Assembly (NCBI GenBank): GCA_938014855.1
Contig: CALLQM010000187.1
Coordinates: 1-6,927, forward strand
DNA from: an uncultured Clostridia bacterium
Lineage (GTDB): Bacteria; Bacillota; Clostridia; Oscillospirales; Ruminococcaceae
Direction of reading: 5' to 3'
Length of the DNA: 6,927 bases
How positions within the stretch are numbered: the first letter of the stretch is position 1; every line of letters begins with the position of its first letter. The notes under the pieces are model-generated. The model did no database searches. It had not been told where the DNA came from and worked only from the letters and a program-made list of their open reading frames with translations. This document shows, piece after piece, positions 1 to 5,764 of this stretch. The translations under genes and the position numbers were made by a program.

Positions 1-202
1 TATAGGCAATTGCTGCATAGCCTACGAATACAACGCCGCTGTATCCGGAAACGTGGTGGGAAATACCGGAGACCCACCATGGAATTTTACCGCCGCCGGT
101 AAAGAAATCGTCTGATGTTTTGACGTGCTTTTTTGACTGATGACCAATCCAGACCATCCAGCCGAAAAATGCCAATACCATTATGTAGTCTAACCAATGC
201 AT
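1..202 (-). CDS. Sodium:solute symporter (SSS family), N-terminal part, runs off the left edge
   Basis: The first 67 residues of a leftward gene are present and the rest lies outside the window. The start ATG (complement of 200-202) is preceded by AGAGGAGG with an 8-base spacing, which fixes the start well. Residues 3-20 form a first membrane helix (WLDYIMVLAFFGWMVWIG). Then comes a short charged loop (QSKKHVKTSDD), followed by FFTGGGKIPWWVSGIS and a second hydrophobic stretch from about residue 50. The pattern of a Phe/Gly-rich 'yFl.Gg..pWWv.g.S' block after TM1 is characteristic of sodium:solute symporters, which import sugars, sialic acid, amino acids or carboxylates with Na+. It lies 55 bases downstream of the SIS gene on the same strand with no terminator between them, so the two are probably one operon. 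Import of an N-acetylated sugar is inferred from the neighbours. The substrate cannot be read from this fragment. Confidence 0.85.
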   Translation of the reverse strand, partial: MHWLDYIMVLAFFGWMVWIGHQSKKHVKTSDDFFTGGGKIPWWVSGISHHVSGYSGVVFVGYAAIAY

Positions 203-257
203 AAACCGCGCCTCCTCTTTTTAACACCTCATAAAAATTATTTAAAGCTGTTTTGCC

Positions 258-1022
258 TTAAAGCCATCTAACTTTGCCCTTAAACTTTTCAGTAAACTGA
301 TTGTTCCACTCGTCTCCGCCTGGGCAGTTTCCGCTTCGCCAAATCGGAACCTCAATGCCCTTTTCGCCCAAATATGCCGCAGTGTACATCATTAATGTGT
401 TGAGCACATATGCATTTGCAAAAGTGGACATGGCGCCCATTTTTTGTGGTATACCGCTGATTTCGCAGACAGCATCTCCCGATTGAACTTTGCAGTCAAT
501 GTAATAATCGCAGATTTCGTACAAGTTCTGCTTACTGGGATGACGTGCAACATGGTCTTTTGGAGTGGATTTTGCATGTTCAACAGAAGTAACCGCAATC
601 GTGGTTGCTCCGAGCTTTTTGGCTTCTAAAGCCGCATCAACGCAAGCAGTATTAATTCCGTAAGCATTTACGATAATGAGCATGTCGCCTTTGCCAATGC
701 CGTTATCATCAATTACAATTTTTCCATAACCGGGTGTGCGTTCAATTTGCATAGAGCGCAGGGCCCCATTGGAAAGCAATGTTCCCTCATCCAAAATTGC
801 ACTGATATGCATCAGCCCGCCGGCGCGGAAAAAGATTTCCATAGCTCCAAGGTTTGAATGCCCGCCAGGTCCGTAAATATAAACCAGCTTGTCTTTGGCA
901 ATATGATCCGCTAAAACTTTTGCAACCTTCTTAATCGATTCTGTTTGATCTTCCTTAATTGCGTTTAGGTGTTCCGTAATGCAGGAAAGATACTCTTTCA
1001 TAATGTCTGACTGTGTGTTCAT
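258..1022 (-). CDS. SIS-domain (UPF0309/SIS_2-like) sugar-phosphate-binding protein
   Basis: A 254-residue single-SIS-domain protein. Its start ATG is preceded by AGAAGG with a 7-base spacing. Residues 47-56 (VYIYGPGGHS) form the first beta strand and phosphate-binding loop. They are followed by MEIFFRAGGL (61-70), which matches the 'GxGHS...E.fFRAGGL' signature of the UPF0309/SIS_2 group. A second nucleotide-fold-like strand is MLIIVNAYG (114-122), and TTIAVTSVEHAKS (140-152) is typical of the sugar-binding part of SIS domains. The C-terminal WRSGNCPGGDEWN (228-240) fits the conserved 'S.N.pGGDE.N' tail of this group. Length is normal for the family. SIS domains bind phosphosugars and act as isomerases, etherases, deaminases or regulators; the exact reaction of UPF0309-type proteins is not established to my knowledge. 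Here the gene is first in a probable operon with a symporter and sits next to an epimerase and NagA, so a role on an amino-sugar phosphate is likely (inference). Confidence 0.85.
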   Translation of the reverse strand: MNTQSDIMKEYLSCITEHLNAIKEDQTESIKKVAKVLADHIAKDKLVYIYGPGGHSNLGAMEIFFRAGGLMHISAILDEGTLLSNGALRSMQIERTPGYGKIVIDDNGIGKGDMLIIVNAYGINTACVDAALEAKKLGATTIAVTSVEHAKSTPKDHVARHPSKQNLYEICDYYIDCKVQSGDAVCEISGIPQKMGAMSTFANAYVLNTLMMYTAAYLGEKGIEVPIWRSGNCPGGDEWNNQFTEKFKGKVRWL

Positions 1023-1046
1023 ATCTTTACCTTCTTTCTAATTTAT

Positions 1047-1077
1047 CAGAAAATTGTTTCTGTAACTTTCTATAGAA
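1047..1077. promoter_or_regulatory. Candidate LacI-type operator cluster at the SIS promoter
   Basis: Two short inverted repeats lie just downstream of the proposed SIS -10 box. One is CAGAAA-ATTG-TTTCTG (1047-1062) and the other is the perfect 10-bp palindrome TTCTATAGAA (1068-1077). Between them is TGTTTCTGTAACTT (1056-1069), which agrees at 10 of 14 positions with the twin operator TGTTTCTATAAACA found upstream of nagA. The octamer TTTCTATA (1067-1074) is identical to part of those nagA operators. Position over the -10 and transcription start fits repression. Assignment to the adjacent LacI regulator is inference. Confidence 0.45.
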
Positions 1078-1102
1078 TAGCAGAATAAATCTTTTTTGTA
1101 AA
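1074..1102 (-). promoter_or_regulatory. Probable promoter of the SIS-symporter operon
   Basis: Read on the minus strand there is a TTTACA -35 (complement of 1097-1102), a 17-bp spacer and a TATTCT -10 (complement of 1074-1079). That is 5/6 and 4/6 matches to consensus. The expected transcription start lies about 45 bases before the SIS ATG. The candidate operator palindrome TTCTATAGAA overlaps the -10. Confidence 0.5.
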
Positions 1103-1360
1103 TTCGCATTTGTTACAATTATTCATGTATTAATTGTATCAGTTAGCTATGTATAGGTGTTTGTATCAATAAATAATATGCATTTTTAACATATATGAGC
1201 GCTATATTTTGTAATACGCAGAAAATAGCATTAAGAAACAGAATAGAATGCGTTCACTTATGTTAACATGTGTTCTATTAAAACCGCATTCATATTATCC
1301 ATAATATATTGATTCTTTTCTTGTTGCATTTTACCTAAAAGCAAAATTTTAATATATTTT
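1103..1360. other. AT-rich intergenic spacer between divergent SIS and epimerase promoters
   Basis: No credible coding region is seen on either strand in this part of the 409-base gap. It holds a perfect 10-bp palindrome ATGTTAACAT (1260-1269), flanked by a 7-bp inverted pair AATAGAA (1242-1248) and TTCTATT (1273-1279). There is also a loose relative of the nagA operator, TGTTTGTATCAATA (1158-1171, 11 of 14 positions), and an imperfect AT-flanked AGCGCT palindrome near 1198-1206. No riboswitch-like or tRNA-like fold and no CcpA cre-like site with a central CG was recognised. Confidence 0.4.
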
Positions 1361-1363
1361 AAA

Positions 1364-1393
1364 TTGACATAAGTGACAAATATGGTTTACAAT
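1364..1393 (+). promoter_or_regulatory. Promoter of the 2-epimerase gene
   Basis: A perfect TTGACA -35 (1364-1369), an 18-bp spacer and TACAAT -10 (1388-1393) lie 38 bases before the ATG at 1432. Transcription would start near 1400 and give a leader of about 30 bases. No copy of TGTTT-N4-AAACA overlaps this promoter; the nearest related half-site (TTCTATTAAA, 1273-1282) lies about 80 bases upstream. Confidence 0.7.
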
Positions 1394-1431
1394 GATAATA
1401 AATATGATTGATTTATAAAAGGAGCCATACT

Positions 1432-2679
1432 ATGTTCGATCAAATTAAAATACAGAAACAATATAGAAACCTAATTGAGAACGATTTTATGATGTTTTGG
1501 GAAAAAGCATTTGATACACAGCATGGCGGCATCTACACTTGCTACTCCAACGATGGAAGCAAACAACTTTCAAACGACAAATATGTTTGGTCACAGGGAC
1601 GGATGTTGTGGATTCTATCTCGGCTTTGTGAAATGCATGACCGCCAAATTGTCCGTATTGATCAACGCGGGTATGAAGTACAGGCAGACAAAACCTATCA
1701 ATTTATTCGTGATCATGCTCTTTTACAAAAAGGCGGCGTCTGTGCATATCTGCTTTCCCAAAGCGGAGAAAAGAAAGAATCCATACCCGGCAAAGGTTTT
1801 TACACCAGTTATTTTGTCGACTGCTTTGTTATAATGGGCTTTATGGAATACGGTCGCGTTTTTGGACATCGTGAGCCTGTCGAAAACGCATTAAAAATCT
1901 ACGACAAGATGATGGATTATCTCAAACGAGGCGATATCCGTTCCGAGCCGTATCCCGTAAAATCAGAAATGAAAGCACACAGTCTTCCCATGATTTTATG
2001 CAATGTTTGTGATGTGAGTATTGGTGCGCTTCGGCGATTTGAACATCCAAGAACAAAAGAATTTGAGGATGCAGGAAAACTCTATGCCAATGATGTGCTA
2101 ACCAAGTTCTACGACCCAAAAATCGGGCTGATACGTGAAATGATTACTGATGTTCCAGAGTATCAAGACTCGATCTTAACCCGTCACATTGCCCCCGGGC
2201 ATGCGTTGGAAGATATGTGGTTTTGTATGAATATGGTTGGAAAGAATCCGGAATTGGAAGAAAGGATTTATACGATTGTAAAAAACAGCATGGCAATTGG
2301 CTGGGACGAACAATATGGCGGGCTTTATCGTTTTGTTGATCGAAATGGCGGTATACCTCACGGAAAAACACTAAACGACCCGTATGAAAAACTGCTGGTT
2401 GATACATGGGACACAAAGTTGTGGTGGGTCCACTCCGAAGCGCTCTATATTACACTTCGCAGTTTCATTCAGACGCAAGACGAAACGTTTTTAAAACTCT
2501 ATCAAAAACTAGAAGACTATGTGTTTTCCGTTTTCCCCAATCCAAACCGTGAAATTGGCGAATGGATTCAAATACTTGCCAGAGATGGAAAACCGCTCAA
2601 TAAAGTGGTTGCTTTGCCGGTGAAAGATCCCTATCATATCCTGCGCAACAGCATGCTGATTTTGGAACTTTTCGCATAA
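1432..2679 (+). CDS. N-acylglucosamine 2-epimerase family protein (AGE / renin-binding-protein type)
   Basis: A 415-residue protein counted from ATG 1432, which is preceded by AAAAGGAG with a 7-base spacing. An in-frame TTG at 1408 would add eight residues, but it lies upstream of that ribosome binding site and is rejected. The fold expected is an (alpha/alpha)6 barrel. Motifs match the renin-binding protein/GlcNAc 2-epimerase group. HGGIYTC is at 31-37. KYVWSQGRMLW (50-60) carries the conserved Arg57. HIAPGHALEDMW (252-263) carries His257, and KLWWVHSEAL (329-338) carries His334; these are the two likely catalytic histidines. GEW (376-378) and PYHILRN (400-406) end the barrel. Known members interconvert GlcNAc and ManNAc; others in the superfamily act on glucose, mannose or cellobiose. 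A segment of about 25 residues before KLWW (302-326) seems longer than in the mammalian protein. The context (NagA, SIS protein, symporter) supports an N-acetylhexosamine substrate, but this is inferred. Confidence 0.88.
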   Translation: MFDQIKIQKQYRNLIENDFMMFWEKAFDTQHGGIYTCYSNDGSKQLSNDKYVWSQGRMLWILSRLCEMHDRQIVRIDQRGYEVQADKTYQFIRDHALLQKGGVCAYLLSQSGEKKESIPGKGFYTSYFVDCFVIMGFMEYGRVFGHREPVENALKIYDKMMDYLKRGDIRSEPYPVKSEMKAHSLPMILCNVCDVSIGALRRFEHPRTKEFEDAGKLYANDVLTKFYDPKIGLIREMITDVPEYQDSILTRHIAPGHALEDMWFCMNMVGKNPELEERIYTIVKNSMAIGWDEQYGGLYRFVDRNGGIPHGKTLNDPYEKLLVDTWDTKLWWVHSEALYITLRSFIQTQDETFLKLYQKLEDYVFSVFPNPNREIGEWIQILARDGKPLNKVVALPVKDPYHILRNSMLILELFA

Positions 2680-2709
2680 AAATACCCGCGCGGCAACACC
2701 GCGCGGGTA
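2678..2709 (-). terminator. Intrinsic terminator between convergent epimerase and lacI genes
   Basis: A perfect 11-bp GC-rich stem TACCCGCGCGG / CCGCGCGGGTA (2683-2693 and 2699-2709) has a 5-base loop CAACA. On the minus strand it is followed at once by TTTTT (complement of 2678-2682), so it is a good terminator for the LacI-family gene that stops at 2724. The T-tract overlaps the TAA of the epimerase. On the plus strand only ACTAAAATG follows, so termination of the epimerase transcript by this stem would be weaker. Confidence 0.85.
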
Positions 2710-2723
2710 CTAAAATGCATGTA

Positions 2724-3761
2724 TTATTTTTGTGTGGATTCTCGAATAATCAGCTTTGGTTCCAAACGGATGGAAACCATTCGCTTGTCTCCTTCTATCA
2801 TTTTAAAAAGTAAATCAGATGAATATTTTCCCAGATCATAAGCGCTTTGATCAATCGTCGTAATGGCGGGACACATCATTTTGCTGAATGGAATGTTATC
2901 AAACCCAACAACCGCCATCTCATCCGGGATCTGCACCCCTTCTTTACACAATTCTTTCGTAACACCAATGGCAAACATATCATTAATGCAAAAAATTGCA
3001 GATGGGCGTTTTTTTAATGCCATCAAATATTTTACAGCACGGCGTCCCGACTGAAACTCATAGAGTTCTTCGCTGTCGCTTTCGGTTTGTTCAATAAAGA
3101 TATAATCTTCATTTATGGGAATATCGTGTTCCCTTAACCACTCTTTATATCCCTGCAGTAGCTTGCGGCGGCTTGATCGGGTCAGCGGCGCCGAAACAAA
3201 AGCAATATCACGATGTCCAAGTTCATAAAGATGCTCCATCGCAAGCTGTGCGCCCGCAGTAAAATTAAAACTGGTTCGACTGCATTCCTGTGCAACATCC
3301 TGTTCCATTGCGACAACAGGGACTTCTTGTTTTTGTATACTGCGAATAATTTCACCACTTGCATCAATGCTGGCAATTAAAATGCCTTTTACACGTTTTT
3401 TCAGTAATCGACTAACATTTTCTTGTTCGATTGCAATATCTCGGTAAGAATTGCACAGCACCAAATGATACCCTTCGTTCATTGCGACATCTTGAATTCC
3501 CTGCAAAAGAGTTGTGTAATAGTAATTGGATAGATTTGGAATAATCACACCGATTTCATCGTTTTCACTGCTCTTTTGGTTTTTTATTGCAGCAGTAAAA
3601 ATATAGTTTAATCGTGTGGCTGTTTCATTTACTTTTCTGCGTGTTTCTTCGCTCACCGGATAATCACTTTTACTGAGTACACGAGAAACCGTTGCTACTG
3701 AAAATCCGGATTCACGAGCAATATCATAAATAGTAGTTTTTTTGTTACTCAATCGTTCCAC
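2724..3761 (-). CDS. LacI/GalR-family transcriptional regulator
   Basis: A 345-residue protein when started at GTG 3761. The N-terminal helix-turn-helix is TTIYDIARESGFSVATVSRV (9-28). It is followed by the third helix (SEETRRKVNETATRLNY, 37-53) and a periplasmic-binding-like effector core from about residue 69 (IGVIIPNLSNYYYTTLLQG). Further family marks are KGILIA (125-130), ELGHRDIAFVSAP (180-192), FCINDMFAIGV (257-267) and VVGFDNIPFSKMMCPAITTI (284-303). Length is normal. The start is ambiguous: GTG 3761 directly abuts the only SD-like sequence (AGGGTGG), whereas TTG at 3752, codon 4, has that AGGGTGG five bases upstream and would give MSNKKTTIYDIA, the usual family N-terminus. The hinge region is unusual: the common 'PNxxARSL' after the third helix reads FTAAIKNQ (55-62). 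It diverges from nagA and probably regulates nagA, itself and the rest of the locus in response to an amino-sugar effector (inference). Confidence 0.92.
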   Translation of the reverse strand: MERLSNKKTTIYDIARESGFSVATVSRVLSKSDYPVSEETRRKVNETATRLNYIFTAAIKNQKSSENDEIGVIIPNLSNYYYTTLLQGIQDVAMNEGYHLVLCNSYRDIAIEQENVSRLLKKRVKGILIASIDASGEIIRSIQKQEVPVVAMEQDVAQECSRTSFNFTAGAQLAMEHLYELGHRDIAFVSAPLTRSSRRKLLQGYKEWLREHDIPINEDYIFIEQTESDSEELYEFQSGRRAVKYLMALKKRPSAIFCINDMFAIGVTKELCKEGVQIPDEMAVVGFDNIPFSKMMCPAITTIDQSAYDLGKYSSDLLFKMIEGDKRMVSIRLEPKLIIRESTQK

Positions 3762-3776
3762 CCTATCATTTCTTTC

Positions 3777-3813
3777 TGTTTATAGAAACAATATTTATTT
3801 GTTTCTATAAACA
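3777..3813. promoter_or_regulatory. Twin inverted operator TGTTT-N4-AAACA between lacI and nagA
   Basis: TGTTTATAGAAACA (3777-3790) and TGTTTCTATAAACA (3800-3813) are exact reverse complements of each other. Each is a pseudo-palindrome with 5-bp arms TGTTT/AAACA around 4 bases. Together they form a 37-bp structure with 15-bp perfect arms and a 7-base spacer (TATTTAT). Operator centres are 23 bp apart, about two helical turns. The 14-bp size is that of LacI-family operators, but the centre is TA, not the usual CG. The right copy lies between the nagA -35 and -10 and over the lacI transcription start. Confidence 0.75.
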
Positions 3814-3822
3814 TAGTATACT
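3794..3822 (+). promoter_or_regulatory. Probable nagA promoter
   Basis: TATACT (3817-3822) is a 5/6 match to a -10 box. At 17 bp upstream lies TTTATT (3794-3799), only a 3/6 match to a -35, so the promoter looks weak on its own. The spacer contains one whole operator copy (3800-3813), and the expected start lies near 3829, about 57 bases before the ATG. Confidence 0.5.
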
Positions 3823-3842
3823 GTATTTCTATTAAATTGCAA
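3815..3842 (-). promoter_or_regulatory. Probable lacI promoter, overlapping the nagA promoter
   Basis: On the minus strand TTGCAA (complement of 3837-3842) and TATACT (complement of 3815-3820) are separated by 16 bp. The -10 lies inside the 8-bp palindrome AGTATACT (3815-3822), which also supplies the nagA -10 on the other strand. Transcription would start near 3808, within one operator, with the second operator just downstream, which fits autorepression. Confidence 0.5.
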
Positions 3843-3885
3843 TCATTTTTAAATCAAAATTTATAAATAAAGGGGATAATTTGTT

Positions 3886-5076
3886 ATGAAAAGGTATTTA
3901 ACAAACGGCAACATCATACTTCCTACCCGCATTCTTCCTAACGGATGGATCGAAATTACCGGAACAAAAATAACCGCCATCGGGAGCGGAAATTGTCCGG
4001 CTAAAGCGGACTGTGAAATAATCGATGCACAGGGACGTTATATTTCCCCCGGCTTTATCGACATACATGTGCATGGCGGCGGCGGACATGAATTTATGTG
4101 TGAATCACCCGAAACCATCCAAAAAATCTGTGCGGCACATGCCCGCTGCGGAACTACATCCATTCTTCCAACAACCTTCGCCGCTCCAATGCAAGACATC
4201 CTAATCACGATCGATGCCGTGAAAGAGGCTCAAAAAATCACTACTGAAAGCAATATTCTAGGTGTACATCTTGAGGGACCCTATTTCGCCCAATCTCAGC
4301 GGGGAGCGCAAAATCCGGAACATATCCTAACACCAAAACCAGAAGAGTACATCCCTCTGCTTGACCGATGGGATGGAATACGGATTGTTGGGGCTGCTCC
4401 TGAAGTAGATGGTGCACTGGAGTTTGGACAAGAATTGCACCGTAGGGGAATTACGGCATCCATTGCCCACTCAGATGCGGATTGGGACGACATTGTTGCT
4501 GGAATGGAAAACGGCTATACCGATGTAACACATATCTATTCCGGCTGTTCCATGGTACATAGAGTCAACGGCTACCGAATCGCCGGCATTGTAGAAGCAG
4601 GACTTTATTTTAATGACTTAAGCGTTCAAGTCATCGCTGACGGTAAACATCTGCCTGCATCACTGTTAAAGCTGATTTATCGGTGCAAAGGTCCTGATAA
4701 GATTTCTTTGATTACCGATGCGTTATTTGCGGCAGCAGCGGATTACCCGGAGGGCAAACTTATCAAACAAAAAAACGGCATGGAAACACTTTTAGAAGAC
4801 GGCGTGATGAAATTGCCCGACCGACAAGCATTTGCCGGAAGCATTGCAACCACTTCCCGGCTTGTACATAATATGATCGAGCTTGCCGGCGCTGATCTTG
4901 TGAGTGCAGTTAAAATGGCTACCTGCACCCCAGCCCGTGTCATTCATGCGGATGACCGTAAAGGCCGGATTGCTGTTGGCTATGATGCTGATTTGCTCGT
5001 TATTGATGATCAAATCAATGTATATAAAACGATTGTTATGGGTAATACCGTTTTTACAAATTCAAGTGATTCATAA
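3886..5076 (+). CDS. nagA: N-acetylglucosamine-6-phosphate deacetylase-type amidohydrolase (NagA family)
   Basis: A 396-residue amidohydrolase of normal NagA length. ATG 3886 has AAAGGGG ten bases upstream. Metal and catalytic motifs are in order: PGFIDIHVHG (55-64, His61/His63), GVHLEGPYF (126-134, Glu130), ASIAHSDA (191-198, His195), VTHIY (214-218, His216), ADGKH (251-255, His255) and SLITDAL (274-280, Asp278, the expected catalytic acid). The C-terminal GRIAVGYDADLLVID (360-374) is the usual closing beta-sandwich motif. NagA enzymes remove acetate from GlcNAc-6-P to give GlcN-6-P in the cytoplasm. Where classical NagA has 'THLFNAM', this protein has THIYSGCSMVHRVNGYR (215-231), a variant substrate loop, so a different acetylated hexosamine phosphate is possible. 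It is transcribed divergently from the LacI-family gene over twin operators and ends before a strong terminator, so it is probably monocistronic. Confidence 0.88.
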   Translation: MKRYLTNGNIILPTRILPNGWIEITGTKITAIGSGNCPAKADCEIIDAQGRYISPGFIDIHVHGGGGHEFMCESPETIQKICAAHARCGTTSILPTTFAAPMQDILITIDAVKEAQKITTESNILGVHLEGPYFAQSQRGAQNPEHILTPKPEEYIPLLDRWDGIRIVGAAPEVDGALEFGQELHRRGITASIAHSDADWDDIVAGMENGYTDVTHIYSGCSMVHRVNGYRIAGIVEAGLYFNDLSVQVIADGKHLPASLLKLIYRCKGPDKISLITDALFAAAADYPEGKLIKQKNGMETLLEDGVMKLPDRQAFAGSIATTSRLVHNMIELAGADLVSAVKMATCTPARVIHADDRKGRIAVGYDADLLVIDDQINVYKTIVMGNTVFTNSSDS

Positions 5077-5123
5077 AAAATATAGTCAACTTCAGTCAAA
5101 ACAATCCATCTAAAATGCTGAAT

Positions 5124-5162
5124 AAAAAGCGACCAATTCCGTAAGAATTGATCGCTTTTTTT
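5124..5162. terminator. Bidirectional intrinsic terminator after nagA
   Basis: AAAAAGCGA-C-CAATTC (5124-5139) pairs with GAATTG-A-TCGCTTTTT (5145-5160) around the loop CGTAA, with a single C/A mismatch. A run of T (5156-5162) follows on the plus strand for nagA. The A-run at 5124-5128 gives a matching T-run on the minus strand for the leftward gene that stops at 5188. Confidence 0.88.
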
Positions 5163-5187
5163 CTGTTTTGTAAAGCCTGTATGTAAC

Positions 5188-5762
5188 CTAATGACGCTGT
5201 ATTTGTTCAAATTGAAAAGACTTGTAGTGTATGGATATATGTTCTCCAGGTCTAGCAACAAATTCAATAAGAGCCGTGTCATCAAAGTCTTTTTGTGTTT
5301 CTTTGGTTGTAAATGTATTTACGGCTGATGTTGTCGTAAAACTAGCACTCTTACCGTTTCCGATTTTAATAATATCTTTATTATTAAATATATAGTTAAT
5401 TGGTACCATAGAAGCGCTAAACGAACGATCACGGTAAAATGTAATAATTGCCGGTGGATTTAAAAACCCATCCGTAATGTCCGGAACGATTTGCCCGTCT
5501 TTTAGAACAGTTGGTATAAGGTCTGCTTTTTTAACAGCCATTTTTTTCGCAGCCTTTCCTGCAATGTGCTCACTTACAAGATTGGACAGAAAGTAGGCAG
5601 TTGCTCCAATAAAATAAGCCCCACAATAGCTAATAAAACATGATCGACCTTTAGCACGACCATTAAAATAGCAAAGTATCCAATCATACGAATGATTACA
5701 TTTGCAAGGGTAGCACAAATGTTGTTCTTGTAATATCTATAAAACAGTGTGAAGCATCTCCA
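5188..5762 (-). pseudogene. Frameshifted membrane-protein gene with an unclear start
   Basis: The downstream part is open on the minus strand from 5718 to the stop at 5188 and encodes a clean C-terminal region. This begins ATAYFLSNLVSEHIAGKAAK and ends with an all-beta-looking stretch (ITFYRDRSFSASMVPINYIF to HISIHYKSFQFEQ). Its first 45 residues, upstream of about 5610, are Cys-rich and implausible (CYPCKCNHSYDWILCYF). A different minus frame, open from 5783 to a stop at 5574, instead encodes a good membrane segment there (MIGYFAILMVVLKVDHVLLA). The two parts join smoothly if one T is restored in the minus-strand TTTT (5611-5614 on the plus strand), giving AIVGLIFIGATAYFLSNLV. Neither frame has a convincing start: GGAGA (5757-5761) is followed in the right frame only by CTG. 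I do not recognise the family; the C-terminal part vaguely recalls beta-sandwich envelope proteins. A sequencing error is an alternative. Confidence 0.55.
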
Positions 5763-5764
5763 AA

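Noticed and set aside
1408..1431. In-frame TTG that would extend the epimerase by eight residues
   Set aside because: It lies upstream of the AAAAGGAG ribosome binding site that serves ATG 1432, and the added residues do not resemble the family N-terminus.
1023..1431. Possible riboswitch, CcpA cre site or CRISPR-like repeats in the long intergenic region
   Set aside because: No conserved riboswitch core, no cre-like site with a central CG and no regularly spaced repeats could be found; only short palindromes and promoter boxes are visible.
2144..2416. Leftward 90-codon open frame inside the epimerase gene
   Set aside because: Antisense shadow of a well-conserved coding region, with no ribosome binding site or family resemblance.
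5611..5718. N-terminal 36-45 residues of the leftward frame starting with TTG at 5718
   Set aside because: They are Cys-rich and lack a start signal, while the alternative frame over the same DNA encodes a clear membrane helix; treated as frameshift shadow.
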